IMG/VR virus record: IMGVR_UViG_3300032322_001517
Location: 1 to 64,000 of that record
DNA: 64,000 nucleotides
DNA from: a virus
Strand: one strand, 5' to 3'
Shown: piece after piece, positions 48,310 through 57,685 of the stretch
Layout of the letters: each line of letters begins with the position of its first letter
Numbering within the stretch: position 1 is the stretch's first letter
Translations under genes and position numbers: made by a program
Notes under the pieces: model-generated
What the model saw: only the letters and a program-made list of their open reading frames with translations
What the model was told of the DNA's origin: nothing
Databases searched by the model: none

Positions 48310-48323
48310 AGTATTCTCCATCA

Positions 48324-48354
48324 TAAAAAAAGGGGAGCCTTATTTTAGCTCCCC
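48324..48354 (-). terminator. Terminator between gp45 and gp44
   Basis: GGGGAGC / GCTCCCC stem with seven T after it on the minus strand. It should attenuate read-through from the clamp gene into the clamp loader, allowing more gp45 than gp44/62. The gp44 ribosome site begins just after it. Confidence 0.9.
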
Positions 48355-48371
48355 TGACACTTTAAGTCAAC

Positions 48372-49025
48372 TTAGAAAGTTGACGATTGTTCAACAGCAA
48401 TCCAATACTCAGCTTCCTTGCCAGAGAAGTGCGAAATACCTCGCGAACAAATACTAACTTCATAATCTCCAGGAATGATCTTAATATTTTCCAGCTTGAA
48501 GATAGCCTTAAATGTCTTTGTCGTTTCACCAACTTCAATAGAAAAAGTATTTCCATTAGTCAGCTTTGTATCATCAGCCTGAAGATACAACTTAGAACCA
48601 TCGCCAACTATTACCATTTCAGGAAGGCTGTTAATACCAGCAGCCTTTTCAATCTTCTTAAAATGATCCTGAGAAAGCGTAAAAGAAACATCAATGGATG
48701 GCAAATTGATTTCCTTTTCAGGCGGAGCCTTAATTGCGCTTTCATCAGCGAAAGGAATTACCTGCTTGAGATTACCCTCACGGATAACAAGCTGAGCATC
48801 GCCTAGCTTAACCTCAGGATCATTGAACATGCTCAAATTAGCAATGAATGAATCAAGGTTGTAGATAGCAAACCTCTTATCGAAAGAGGTTTGAACTTGA
48901 GCCTTGGCCATTACAGTCTTTGAAGTTGAAATGGTCTTCAAAGTGTTTCCTTCCTGAATAATAATGGAAGGATTAATCTTAGCAAAATTCTTAAGGATAT
49001 TCACAGTATTGGTATCAATCTTCAT
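48372..49025 (-). CDS. 45: Sliding clamp (gp45)
   Basis: 217 residues. N-terminal NILKNFAKINPSIIIQEGN and the two-domain PCNA-like pattern are those of T4-type clamps. Trimeric processivity factor for the polymerase and, in T4, co-activator of late transcription with gp55. Preceded by a GTTATACTATG -10-like sequence at ~49056. Confidence 0.94.
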   Translation of the reverse strand: MKIDTNTVNILKNFAKINPSIIIQEGNTLKTISTSKTVMAKAQVQTSFDKRFAIYNLDSFIANLSMFNDPEVKLGDAQLVIREGNLKQVIPFADESAIKAPPEKEINLPSIDVSFTLSQDHFKKIEKAAGINSLPEMVIVGDGSKLYLQADDTKLTNGNTFSIEVGETTKTFKAIFKLENIKIIPGDYEVSICSRGISHFSGKEAEYWIAVEQSSTF

Positions 49026-49082
49026 ATCAAACTCCTTTAGTGGATACTTTCATAGTATAACTTACATACTATAATTTGGCAA

Positions 49083-49937
49083 TTACTTTTTGCCCTTCTT
49101 AAGAGCAGTGGGATCAGCTGTTGCTGCAGCCCCAATAGTCGCAAGATCAGCGAGCGAACCACCGAAGATGTAAGTACCAACATGCTGCATCTTCATCCAT
49201 GGGCAGAACCATGTCTTCAAACCAATTTCCTGCGCCTTCTGACAGAACCAATAATCCTCAGAAAGATAACGCTTAGAAGCAGGATCGACTTCAGCCTGGA
49301 AGTACATCATAATTTCGCGAGAACCATCGAAATGTTCAGTACGAACATGGTCTGGCTTATAGTTATACTGAGGATAGCTATCATTGAACTTCTTCATAGC
49401 TTCCTTGCTTACCATCATGAAACCTGTACCAATCTCAAGTACTTCGCATGGCTCGCTGATCTGAATGCTCTGTTGACCACCCTTGGGATTAAAGACATAA
49501 TCGCCAACAAACTTTTCAAGAACGTTAGGATCTTCGTCAGCAACGCCCTTATCTACAGCTTGCTTGATCTTTTCCCAACTGATACACTTCTTAGGATATG
49601 GACCACCAATGATGTCATACTTTTCAGTTTCTATTGTCTGCAAAGCCATCAATGCAATAACATCTTGAGGATTAAACCCAATGTCTGAGTCAATAAACAT
49701 AAGATGCTGTGCGTCTGAACGCATAAACTCATCACAACAATAGTTTCTTGCACGAGTAATCAAAGATTCGTTGAACAAGAAATACATCTGAAGTGGGATG
49801 CCATAATTGGCACAAAGAGCTGAAAGGTCTGCTACAGAACGAGCAAACATACCAGCGCATTGCCCGCCATACATAGGCGTAGCAATAAATAACTTTCTTT
49901 CGCGAAGCTGTTCAATCGGGATTTGAATTTCCATCAT
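49083..49937 (-). CDS. GT-A glycosyltransferase
   Basis: 284 residues. FIATPMYGGQCAGMFARS start, metal-binding D83-S-D85 (MFIDSDIGFNP), GGPYPKK, IGTGFMMVSKEAM and SEDYWFCQKAQEIG (catalytic Asp region), as in phage GT-A enzymes of 280-300 residues. Placed in an overlapping chain with the TET-type genes (TGATG with the upstream gene), so a role in glycosylating a hydroxylated base or base-linked sugar is inferred. Confidence 0.85.
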   Translation of the reverse strand: MMEIQIPIEQLRERKLFIATPMYGGQCAGMFARSVADLSALCANYGIPLQMYFLFNESLITRARNYCCDEFMRSDAQHLMFIDSDIGFNPQDVIALMALQTIETEKYDIIGGPYPKKCISWEKIKQAVDKGVADEDPNVLEKFVGDYVFNPKGGQQSIQISEPCEVLEIGTGFMMVSKEAMKKFNDSYPQYNYKPDHVRTEHFDGSREIMMYFQAEVDPASKRYLSEDYWFCQKAQEIGLKTWFCPWMKMQHVGTYIFGGSLADLATIGAAATADPTALKKGKK

Positions 49938-50257
49938 TTACCATCCTTATAATGATCTACGTATAAACACATCAATACATAATGTATTGTTTTCATAAGA
50001 TCGTCTTTATTAGAGCCGTTCTTTTTTCCGTAACGCCAAAGATATTTTAATGCAGTATTTCTAAAGGTAGGAGTAGAATCACCAAGAGCAATCCAAGCAT
50101 CAAAACATTCAATTGACTGTTGTTCAGTCTTATAATGCTGACTATAAGTCTTATCGATATAAGATTTGAAGTCGGCTATAATACGATCTTCAGCATATTT
50201 ATATTCTATTTCTTCCTTCTTGTATGTGTTTTGGTGTACTAAGGAAAAATCTTTCAT
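49934..50257 (-). CDS. DUF3310-like protein
   Basis: 107 residues from ATG 50257 (AAGAGG upstream). ECFDAWIALGDSTPTFRNTALKYLWRYGKKNGSNKDD follows the DUF3310 pattern (conserved KYLxR and K-x-N/DL). Members are small helical phage proteins, one linked to nucleotide kinase activity in T7. Sits between the two glycosyltransferases. Confidence 0.75.
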   Translation of the reverse strand: MKDFSLVHQNTYKKEEIEYKYAEDRIIADFKSYIDKTYSQHYKTEQQSIECFDAWIALGDSTPTFRNTALKYLWRYGKKNGSNKDDLMKTIHYVLMCLYVDHYKDGK

Positions 50258-50267
50258 TATGAACCTC

Positions 50268-51056
50268 TTAAAAAAATGAATCCAATGTCGCTCCAATTTG
50301 TTTACTATTATCCTTTAATCTAAGCTCAGCCATACCAGTTGTTTCGCGTATGTACATGGTGCAGTAATCTGGAAACATCTCAGCAATTTTACTGATAGAT
50401 TCATGAACATATTCTTTGGTTCTAATTGTTTGAAGACCACCATCTTCCTTGTAGTAATTTGACTTTACAGTATAGTCATCAAATCGAACAACAGCACCGT
50501 TACGAATATACTGACGAATAGAATATTCATAATCTTCACCATGATTAGTTACGCGAGCAAGGTCATCATGATGTTCGACAATAACACCAAACATCGAAGC
50601 AATGATATAGCAGAGCTTAGTATAAACTCTTTCCTTCATAAAGTATGCATTGGCAGCAGCGTAAATACCAAATGTTTTAGCGCCTACCTTTTCGCACTCT
50701 TCAAAGCCACGAAGAATAATTTCCTTCTCAAGGTCATCAACACGACCCAACTTCTGTTCGCTGATTTTCTTTTGAACCTCTTCAACGTCATCATCAAACA
50801 TCATAAGGTAAGTACCTTCTGGGTAATACCTTTCAATGAAGTTACGTTGAGCGCCAATAGTAGGAACACCAACTACAATGTTTTGGTAGGGAGTATCCTT
50901 AAGAGAAAACTTGTATGCTTCATATTCGTTTTCATCAGCAACAAATATGGTGATCTTTGAAGGTTCTATATTGTAGCTTTCTAGAACCTTCAAAGTTTTC
51001 TTTTTAATTGTTTCAGGTCGCTTATATGAAGGAATCGCGATCTCATAATTAATCAT
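50268..51056 (-). CDS. TET-associated-type glycosyltransferase (GT-A)
   Basis: 262 residues: EIAIPSYKRPETIKKKTL start, FVADENEYE, GAQRNFIERY and metal site F-D88-D-D90 (LMMFDDDVEEV). I recall this architecture as the TET-Associated Glycosyltransferase family. Its ATG overlaps the TET/JBP-like stop (ATGA), the classic neighbour relationship. Proposed to attach sugar to a 5-hydroxymethylpyrimidine in DNA. Confidence 0.85.
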   Translation of the reverse strand: MINYEIAIPSYKRPETIKKKTLKVLESYNIEPSKITIFVADENEYEAYKFSLKDTPYQNIVVGVPTIGAQRNFIERYYPEGTYLMMFDDDVEEVQKKISEQKLGRVDDLEKEIILRGFEECEKVGAKTFGIYAAANAYFMKERVYTKLCYIIASMFGVIVEHHDDLARVTNHGEDYEYSIRQYIRNGAVVRFDDYTVKSNYYKEDGGLQTIRTKEYVHESISKIAEMFPDYCTMYIRETTGMAELRLKDNSKQIGATLDSFF

Positions 51057-52363
51057 GCAAAAAAGCTCTCCAAATTAACTGTTTTATTTTTACCGTATGG
51101 ATCCTTCATATCATGCTTATGAAGGTAATCATACCATTCCTGATCTTCCCACATTCCTGGAGAAACACCATTCCACAGATTACGCTGAAGAGGATGATCC
51201 TTATTCAAGCGGCGCTCATCAACATACTGCTTGCGGAGATTTTCATATTCCCAAGACTGGAGTTCAAGCATCTTTTCGCGGAAGTATGCAACAATAGTCA
51301 TACGGTCGTTATCATCACCTAGAAGAGCATCATTACCATGAATACCACCATGGTTATTTACAAGCAACATGTCTCCAGGTTGGATATTGATTGCGATACG
51401 ATACTCAGGAAGAATAAACTCACCACCTCGCCAACCCTTACCGTCGGGTCCAGTTACACCACAGATGTTAGAGAAACCTTCGTGAAGGTCGCCAGCATCT
51501 CGGTGACAGGCAGTACGCCAGTTGTGATTAACTGTAAGGGTAGTAAAAACAGTATCCGAAATACGGAAACGATGATCAAGTTGTTGAGCAGCGTTGTTTT
51601 GCTTAGCCCAACGATTAGGAAGAAGTTCCTTGAACTGCTGATCCAACTTGCGCAGATAAGGATACGAAAGCGCAAACTTCTCAAGGTTCTTTTCAGTATA
51701 AGAAGTTGCACGTCCATAAGGAATGCGAGGATAACGATCAAAGTAACCAGCGATGCCAGACATAACGGACTGAGCGTAATTAGTTTCAGAAATGTAATTC
51801 TTAGCTACATACTCAGCTTCTTTACGCTGTTCTTCGCGTGTCATATTACCTAGACCATCAACCCACTTGTCGAACCAACCGTGGTATTCAGGATACTTCT
51901 TGGTAACTTCTGAACGAAGCCATACTTGACCGCGAGTTTCTTCTTTCTTTGAAGATGCCTGGTGACGAGCACGAATTGAGTCAATGCTATCATCTTCAAC
52001 AATAGCATTCTCAGGTCTTAGAAGAAAATCGAGTATGTCAATATGATATTCCGTAACCCAATCTCTACCGCCGCGACCATTAGCGCCAAGCATATCGCCA
52101 CGTGGTCCTGCAGCCAACCCGCGATTTTGTGACTCAACAGCAGCTTCTCGTAAACCAGCATACGCAGCATCTTGCTCTTCCTTTGTAAAAACATTTTTTC
52201 TATACTTAAAAATTATGTTTTCTTCAGAGATAGATCCATCAAGCGACTCAGCATACAAGTCACAATCTTCGTTGATTACACGATCAGCGTAATCCTTAAC
52301 TGTGATGAAAGCACCAAGAGTTTCTTCTGAATCAATTTTTTTTCTAACTATAATTTCTACCAT
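51053..52363 (-). CDS. TET/JBP-like 2OG-Fe(II) dioxygenase
   Basis: 436 residues. Core at ~270-365: TLTVNHNWRTACHRDAGD with iron pair H287-x-D289, GGEFILPEYRIAINIQPGDMLL, distal His 338/342 (NNHGGIHGN) and R354 (NDRMTIVAYF) for 2-oxoglutarate. This matches phage TET/JBP enzymes that oxidise the methyl of 5-methylcytosine or thymine in DNA. Known phage TETs pair with a C5-methyltransferase; none is in this window, so thymine or a methyltransferase elsewhere must supply the methyl. Directly coupled to the glycosyltransferase. Confidence 0.85.
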   Translation of the reverse strand: MVEIIVRKKIDSEETLGAFITVKDYADRVINEDCDLYAESLDGSISEENIIFKYRKNVFTKEEQDAAYAGLREAAVESQNRGLAAGPRGDMLGANGRGGRDWVTEYHIDILDFLLRPENAIVEDDSIDSIRARHQASSKKEETRGQVWLRSEVTKKYPEYHGWFDKWVDGLGNMTREEQRKEAEYVAKNYISETNYAQSVMSGIAGYFDRYPRIPYGRATSYTEKNLEKFALSYPYLRKLDQQFKELLPNRWAKQNNAAQQLDHRFRISDTVFTTLTVNHNWRTACHRDAGDLHEGFSNICGVTGPDGKGWRGGEFILPEYRIAINIQPGDMLLVNNHGGIHGNDALLGDDNDRMTIVAYFREKMLELQSWEYENLRKQYVDERRLNKDHPLQRNLWNGVSPGMWEDQEWYDYLHKHDMKDPYGKNKTVNLESFFA

Positions 52364-52409
52364 ATTACGCTCCTGTTGTTAGTGAATTACCATAGTATAT
52401 ATGCAACAA

Positions 52410-52820
52410 TTATAGCGTAATTATGTCATTAATCAAATTTTCTCTTTCATTTTGCAAAATTTTTGCAACATTCGGTGGTTGCCACCCAGCTGGCTTGAGG
52501 ATTTTGCCATCTTCACGACGGAGAGGTTTACCATCCACCAACTTTGCCATGTTAGAATTATGAACTTCTTCGAAAACCTTATCAAGGGGAATACCATAAG
52601 ACACAGCTGTACCACAAGCAATGTAAATAATATCTGCTAGCGCATCAGCGATCTCAACGAGATCGTTGTTATGCTCTGCATCCTTGTATTCTGTAAATTC
52701 TTCAGTTAGAAGCTTGACTCTCAATGCTCTCTCAGCCTCGCCAGGAAGCTCAGGAAGCCTTCCTACACGCTGACCGAAAGAACGATGAAAGTCCATTACA
52801 TCTCTATACCAATTACTCAT
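52410..52820 (-). CDS. MazG-like nucleotide pyrophosphohydrolase
   Basis: 136 residues. LLTEEFTEYKDAE and EIADALADIIYIA give the EExxE...ExxD metal motifs of the all-alpha NTP-PPase family. Hydrolyses (d)NTPs; in phages thought to shape nucleotide pools and possibly remove unwanted dNTPs, which could matter for base modification. Overlaps the upstream gene by 8 nt. Confidence 0.88.
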   Translation of the reverse strand: MSNWYRDVMDFHRSFGQRVGRLPELPGEAERALRVKLLTEEFTEYKDAEHNNDLVEIADALADIIYIACGTAVSYGIPLDKVFEEVHNSNMAKLVDGKPLRREDGKILKPAGWQPPNVAKILQNERENLINDIITL

Positions 52821-53352
52821 TAATCCACTCCGGAGGTTGACGGTTAGTCCACTTATGCATGGAAACTTTACCTAGTCTATAATAATTACGATAGTTTGTC
52901 AATGGGTCATTAGAAACTTTGTACTCGTCTGCCATAGCGGAAGGCATTGGTGTTGCCTCGTATCGCTTGAGATTATTTGGCGGAGATTGAAGCATATAAG
53001 AAAGCTCGCCGTAACACTTATGTTCTTTGTTGTAACGATAAGTGTATTCTGCCATCAGTGCATAAAAGTGATCAGTAAGCCAATTGTAATTCTCAACTGA
53101 CTCACGGCACCAAACAGCTGAAGGATGATTGATGTGCGTTGCTTGATACACAACAGGGTCGCGTGCATCATCAAGAATCCAACGGCGAGCTTTACGCCCA
53201 GTCTTAGACTTACCTTCTACTTCACGACCATCGAGCAAGCGATGAGCAGTAGAAAGAAGTTGTGCTGACTCGAGGATCATTTTGACAACATGCTTGTCAA
53301 CCATCCACTGAGCAGCTTGCGCTGGGTCTTTATCGATGTAGAAGATATTCAT
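52813..53352 (-). CDS. Conserved phage protein of unknown function (MNIFYxDxDP family)
   Basis: 179 residues. MNIFYIDKDPAQAAQWMVDKHVVKM, STAHRLLDG, HINHPSAVWCRES and PPEW are highly conserved in many myoviruses, in my memory without proven function (some relatives are discussed in base-hypermodification contexts). All-helical with invariant His/Trp/Asp, so an enzyme is plausible. Overlaps deformylase by 23 nt. Confidence 0.8.
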   Translation of the reverse strand: MNIFYIDKDPAQAAQWMVDKHVVKMILESAQLLSTAHRLLDGREVEGKSKTGRKARRWILDDARDPVVYQATHINHPSAVWCRESVENYNWLTDHFYALMAEYTYRYNKEHKCYGELSYMLQSPPNNLKRYEATPMPSAMADEYKVSNDPLTNYRNYYRLGKVSMHKWTNRQPPEWINE

Positions 53353-53869
53353 ATGAGCCCAAATTAGATTTGATGTTGATCGAAGATTTAATACCTCGAC
53401 GCCATTTGTCTAGTGCTTTATCACGATGAACGCGATTAGCTTTGTTGAAAAATATAACGCCGTCTAGATGATCTAGCTCATGCTGGAAAATACGAGCTGA
53501 CATACCAGTAAACTGCTTAGTCAAGGTATCTCCATTAGGAGTTTGGAATCTTACTCTTACATGTTGAGAACGTTTAATTTTAACGTATAAACCTGGATAA
53601 GTCAAGCACCCTTCTTCAAGGACTACCTCAGCCTCTGAGGGCTGAACAATTTTCGGATTGAAACAAACAAAGTTCTCAGGAGCAGCACGCATAGCAAAAA
53701 TACGATATGGCACTCCCACTTGATTGGCAGCAAGACCGATACCGTTGTTATCATACATACACTTAACCAACTCCTTAGAAAAGTCAATGGGATCAAAAGG
53801 AGGATGTGAAAAATCAAAATGCTTGCAAGGATTAGTAAGTATAGGATCGTCATTCTTCACTAAATTCAT
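53330..53869 (-). CDS. def: Peptide deformylase
   Basis: 179 residues. All three motifs: GIGLAANQ (43-50), EGCLT (86-90, metal ligand C88), H130-ELDH134. Removes N-formyl groups from new proteins; phage copies occur widely in marine T4-like phages. Overlaps the previous gene by 20 nt. Confidence 0.96.
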   Translation of the reverse strand: MNLVKNDDPILTNPCKHFDFSHPPFDPIDFSKELVKCMYDNNGIGLAANQVGVPYRIFAMRAAPENFVCFNPKIVQPSEAEVVLEEGCLTYPGLYVKIKRSQHVRVRFQTPNGDTLTKQFTGMSARIFQHELDHLDGVIFFNKANRVHRDKALDKWRRGIKSSINIKSNLGSYEYLLHR

Positions 53870-54035
53870 TTTTCTTATCCGTTAATGTGTAGGTTCCATT
53901 TTTGTTATCAATCCAAAAAAGATCTGTTCCTTCTGCCCACCCCATTTGAGAAAGCAGATCAACAGGAATAGGAAGAATCAATTCTCCAGTTTCAATATCT
54001 TCTTGAACTTCTACCGTATATGTATTTGCTACCAA
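53850..54035 (-). CDS. Small AbrB/SpoVT-like protein (TTG start)
   Basis: 61 residues starting at TTG 54035, with GGAG ~10 nt upstream; no ATG fits. TGELILPIPVDLLSQMGWAEGT resembles swapped-hairpin AbrB/MazE DNA-binding domains (LPIP...LGW). Possibly a DNA-binding regulator. Confidence 0.62.
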   Translation of the reverse strand: MVANTYTVEVQEDIETGELILPIPVDLLSQMGWAEGTDLFWIDNKNGTYTLTDKKNEFSEE

Positions 54036-54178
54036 TGTCTTATAACTCCAGCTATGATAAACAAGTTAGTTATAATATAACAAAATACTATTAGAGTTCT
54101 AATCAAAGCAATTTTATCTGCTTCTTTATCGTTTACACCTGCTTTTTCACCAAGAGCTTTAGACCAAAGACGCCACAT
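54029..54178 (-). CDS. Small single-pass membrane protein
   Basis: 49 residues; ATG 54178 overlaps the gp46 TAA (TAATG). MWRLWSKALGEKAGVNDKE, then a transmembrane helix (LIVFCYIITNLFIIAGVI). I recall near-identical small genes next to gp46 in cyanophages. Function unknown. Confidence 0.78.
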   Translation of the reverse strand: MWRLWSKALGEKAGVNDKEADKIALIRTLIVFCYIITNLFIIAGVIRHW

Positions 54179-55884
54179 TACAATATCCTAGAAAAGTTTT
54201 TATGTTTTCCAAACTTGATGACCTTCTCGAACTTGTCATAAAGCTGATCTGTTTTATGAGATATAATAAACGTATTTGTATCAGAAGTCAACTCATTTAT
54301 TATCTTGAGGAATTCCTCTGTGCCATTAGAATCCAGAGATGAATCAAAGACCTCGTCCATAATAAGAATGTTAGTATTGATAGAGTTACGTAGCTTGGCG
54401 AGAGAACGCCAAGTGAAAAGAATGGCAAGATTAATACGCATCTTTTCGCCTTCTGAGAAAGAAGCATACGAAAATTCATCTCTATACCTCGACTTAATTG
54501 TTTCGTTGAACTCTTCATCAAGTTCGAACTGACACATAAACTCCATAGAAGAAAGATACTTGTTGATTAGCTTGTTGATGATAGGAATATACTGCTTGAT
54601 GATACGAGCTTTAATACCACCATCTTTCAGCAATGAAGAAGTAACATTCAATAAGTTTTTATCTTCAGAAAGTTCATTGAACTCTGCTTCTATTTGCCTC
54701 AACTCTTTTTCTAATTCAGGTATCTTGTTATCTTCTTTAACAGAGTCTGACTTACCAAGAGTTTTTAACTCTTCCTCTAGTCTATCTCTATATTCTATAA
54801 CGGAAGATATTCTAGTTCTTACACTGTTTATCTCCATACGAATATCATTTATTTTGGATTGAGTTTCCAAAATTTGTTTTAGTTCACTGTTCTTTTCTTC
54901 GTATTGCTTAGTAAGCAGTTCTAAACCAGAGTTGTATTCTTCAATTTGTTTATTTTTTGTGTCAATAGTTTCGCACTTGAACTCTTCATTTATTTCTTGC
55001 TTACAGGTTGGACAGTTGTCATGTTTTTCAAAAAACGTAACTTCTTTTTTAACCAATACCAAGTTAGCTTCTATTTGATGCCTTAACTTAGAAAGTTTTT
55101 GTAGCATTTTAGAAACACATTCAGAATCAGGAATGTTTTCTATTAAATCTTTTCTTTCGTTTTCTAACTTCCAATAATCCTTATTAAGTTGATCAATTTT
55201 TTTATTCGTGTCTTGAATCAACTCTTTCTTTTCATTAATCAGCTGATCTGTATTGTTCTGAAGTTGCTTAAGATGATCTTTGATAAAATCAATTTTTTCT
55301 TGAGTTACTTTTTTCTTCGTTTGAATTTCAAAAAGTTTTTCAGTATTATTAAGCAATTTATTTTTAAGAATAGAGTTCATCGTAGTAAAGATTTGAAGGT
55401 CAAGAAGATCTTCAATAATTTCTCTACGCTGACCAGCAGACAACTGCATAAAAGGTTGGAACGTAGCAGATCCAAGAACTACTACCTGACAAAAAGACTT
55501 ATGGTTAATCTTAAGAATTTGCTTCTCAAGAATTTCTTGATAGTCTTTCATCTCCGCTGACTGATTCATCAGCTTATCATCTTTGTAAACTTCAAAAACG
55601 TTGGGCTTCATACCACGAACAATTTTAAAGTTGTTCTTGGCGATAGAAAACTCAACTTCAACTACAAGTTGTTTCTGAGTTATAGTATTAATAAGCTGTG
55701 GCTTGTTGATTTTACGAAACGCCTTGCCAAACAAAACAAATGACAATGCGTCAAGAATGGTAGATTTACCTGCACCATTCTCACCAACAATCAAAGTTGT
55801 ATTGTACTTGTTAAGTTCGATTTCAGTAAAAACATTACCAGTGGATAGTAAGTTTTTCCATCGCAGTTTCTTAAATAAAATCAT
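54178..55884 (-). CDS. 46: Recombination nuclease subunit gp46 (SbcC/Rad50-like)
   Basis: 568 residues. Walker A GENGAGKS (34-41), long coiled coils around a zinc-hook CPTC (~290), C-terminal signature FSEGEKMR and Walker B ILIMDEVFD. With gp47 it resects DNA ends for recombination-dependent replication and host DNA breakdown. Overlaps gp47 by 4 nt. Confidence 0.95.
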   Translation of the reverse strand: MILFKKLRWKNLLSTGNVFTEIELNKYNTTLIVGENGAGKSTILDALSFVLFGKAFRKINKPQLINTITQKQLVVEVEFSIAKNNFKIVRGMKPNVFEVYKDDKLMNQSAEMKDYQEILEKQILKINHKSFCQVVVLGSATFQPFMQLSAGQRREIIEDLLDLQIFTTMNSILKNKLLNNTEKLFEIQTKKKVTQEKIDFIKDHLKQLQNNTDQLINEKKELIQDTNKKIDQLNKDYWKLENERKDLIENIPDSECVSKMLQKLSKLRHQIEANLVLVKKEVTFFEKHDNCPTCKQEINEEFKCETIDTKNKQIEEYNSGLELLTKQYEEKNSELKQILETQSKINDIRMEINSVRTRISSVIEYRDRLEEELKTLGKSDSVKEDNKIPELEKELRQIEAEFNELSEDKNLLNVTSSLLKDGGIKARIIKQYIPIINKLINKYLSSMEFMCQFELDEEFNETIKSRYRDEFSYASFSEGEKMRINLAILFTWRSLAKLRNSINTNILIMDEVFDSSLDSNGTEEFLKIINELTSDTNTFIISHKTDQLYDKFEKVIKFGKHKNFSRIL

Positions 55885-56945
55885 TCAACAGCCAATGCCT
55901 CATTATACAGATCTACAATTTTTCTAGAAAGTTTATCTTTGTTGACGTTTTTCAAATCGTAATTGTCAATATACTTTTTGAAAATATCAAGAGTCGATTC
56001 AGCTTCATTAATAATATCCATATCGTCTTCTAGATCTAGATTAAGATGATCTTCAACGATCTGAATATCGATAGGGGTTTCGCTTTCAATATTTTCGATA
56101 AACTTATCGAACCAGTATGGATTAGTTTTATTTGTTACAATAACCTTCAGCAATGTATTTTTAAAACTAGAGTAATCTACATCAGCATTTAGGAAATTTT
56201 CGTCAACGTCATTATACCATACCTTCTTAAACATCTTATATGGATTTTCAATGAAAGTCAACTCACGCGTTTCTGTATCCAAGATATGAAACCCTCTAGG
56301 ATCATCATAATCAGACCAGGTAAACTCGCCATGAGAACCAAGATAGAAAATAGTACCATCAGTGGAACGGTGATGATAATGACCGCTAAGAACCATGTCA
56401 AAGCGCCCAAATAAAGAACGGTCACTGCCATGAGATACGATACTTCCGCGATACATTTCGAAACCTTGTATCTCAAGGTGTCCTGCGCACACTGACGTAT
56501 TAGCATTCTCAATCGCTGAAAGGATTTGTTTGTTGTTGTCATCACATATCCATGGAATAAAAAGAATAGGAAGGTTATCGAACGTTACTGTTTCAGCATA
56601 ACGATCGTAGATATGAAACGGATACTTACCATAAACAAGTTCACGAAGTGCATTAATCTCATTCGTGTTTTTAAAGTAAGTATCATGATTACCAGCAATC
56701 AGATGAACCTCAAGGTTTCTACCTAAAAGTGGATCAAGGAAATCATTTTTTAAACGGTTCCCAGTATTGTAGTTAATATATTTACGCCTATCAACGAGAT
56801 CCCCAAGGTGAACAACATTACGAATTCCATGTTTTTCCAAATAAGGAAAAAAAGTATTATCAAGGAACAACTTGCTGTTGTCAAGAAACGCCAAGTTATC
56901 ATTACGAACTCCCCAATGAGTATCTGTTATCAGTGCAATTTTCAA
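55881..56945 (-). CDS. 47: Recombination nuclease subunit gp47 (SbcD/Mre11-like)
   Basis: 354 residues. Phosphoesterase motifs: DTHWG (D8, H10), GDLVDRR, GNHD, GHLEIQG and GHYHHRS. Partner of gp46; order gp55-gp47-gp46 as in T4-like cyanophages. Confidence 0.95.
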   Translation of the reverse strand: MKIALITDTHWGVRNDNLAFLDNSKLFLDNTFFPYLEKHGIRNVVHLGDLVDRRKYINYNTGNRLKNDFLDPLLGRNLEVHLIAGNHDTYFKNTNEINALRELVYGKYPFHIYDRYAETVTFDNLPILFIPWICDDNNKQILSAIENANTSVCAGHLEIQGFEMYRGSIVSHGSDRSLFGRFDMVLSGHYHHRSTDGTIFYLGSHGEFTWSDYDDPRGFHILDTETRELTFIENPYKMFKKVWYNDVDENFLNADVDYSSFKNTLLKVIVTNKTNPYWFDKFIENIESETPIDIQIVEDHLNLDLEDDMDIINEAESTLDIFKKYIDNYDLKNVNKDKLSRKIVDLYNEALAVE

Positions 56946-57136
56946 CGCATAACTCTCGTGTTAGGTCTAGTAACTGGCTTGCTGGTGTTATGTTTGTTGA
57001 TTACAACAGAACAATAATCTCTAATAGCTTCTAGTCTCAAAATATAGTTCATTTTTTCATTCTCACGAACTGTTGGCGAGTTAGATTTTTCACCTATATC
57101 TAAAACTATAGGTGGAATCAAATGTTCATTTTTCAT
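56942..57136 (-). CDS. Small hypothetical protein between gp55 and gp47
   Basis: 64 residues, overlapping gp55 by 11 nt and gp47 by 4 nt. Starts MKNEHLIPPIVLDIGEKSN; basic C-terminus (VTRPNTRVMR). Small genes occur here in relatives; unknown function. Confidence 0.68.
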   Translation of the reverse strand: MKNEHLIPPIVLDIGEKSNSPTVRENEKMNYILRLEAIRDYCSVVINKHNTSKPVTRPNTRVMR

Positions 57137-57659
57137 TATTATCTCCTAAAAATTTTTCTATTCCAGATATTTTATCCTCTTTTTTTGGTTTAGTCAACTT
57201 ATTTTCATAAGATCGAACTACCTCAGCAGAGTACTCATTAACTCCTATCTGAATATCATTATCGCCATTGAACAACTCGTTCATCAAATACAAGTTCTCA
57301 AAGTTTTTGTGTTTAATATAAGTCTGCTTCTTTTCCTTGTGGATCCTTCGGATGAAGGCATTCCATGCGATCTGAGTAAAATAAGCAAAAGGGTTGTTGG
57401 TTTTATCTGGATTAAAGTTATCTACTGCAGCTATACAATCAATCATAGCATCAGAGATCATGTCTTCTTTGTATGTGTATCCAGAAAAGTTAGGCTTCTT
57501 GGCTAGATTGTTACAAATTAAAACAATAGATTCACCTATGTACCTAGGAACTTGTGGCTTCTTTTTATTTTTTTGTTCAGCTTCCCTAAGAGAGTTCTTA
57601 TAATGAATCATAGCACCATAAAGAGTTTTGTTATTAATGTAATTATTAGTTCTTGCCAT
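57126..57659 (-). CDS. 55: Late-gene sigma factor gp55
   Basis: 177 residues. AYFTQIAWNAFIRRIHKEKKQ and MISDAMIDCIAAVDNFNPDK match the sigma region 2-like core of gp55. Directs host RNA polymerase to TATAAATA late promoters, several of which are seen in this window. AAAGG precedes the ATG. Confidence 0.93.
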   Translation of the reverse strand: MARTNNYINNKTLYGAMIHYKNSLREAEQKNKKKPQVPRYIGESIVLICNNLAKKPNFSGYTYKEDMISDAMIDCIAAVDNFNPDKTNNPFAYFTQIAWNAFIRRIHKEKKQTYIKHKNFENLYLMNELFNGDNDIQIGVNEYSAEVVRSYENKLTKPKKEDKISGIEKFLGDNNEK

Positions 57660-57685
57660 TTTACTTTACCTTTTCAATTTTCATA

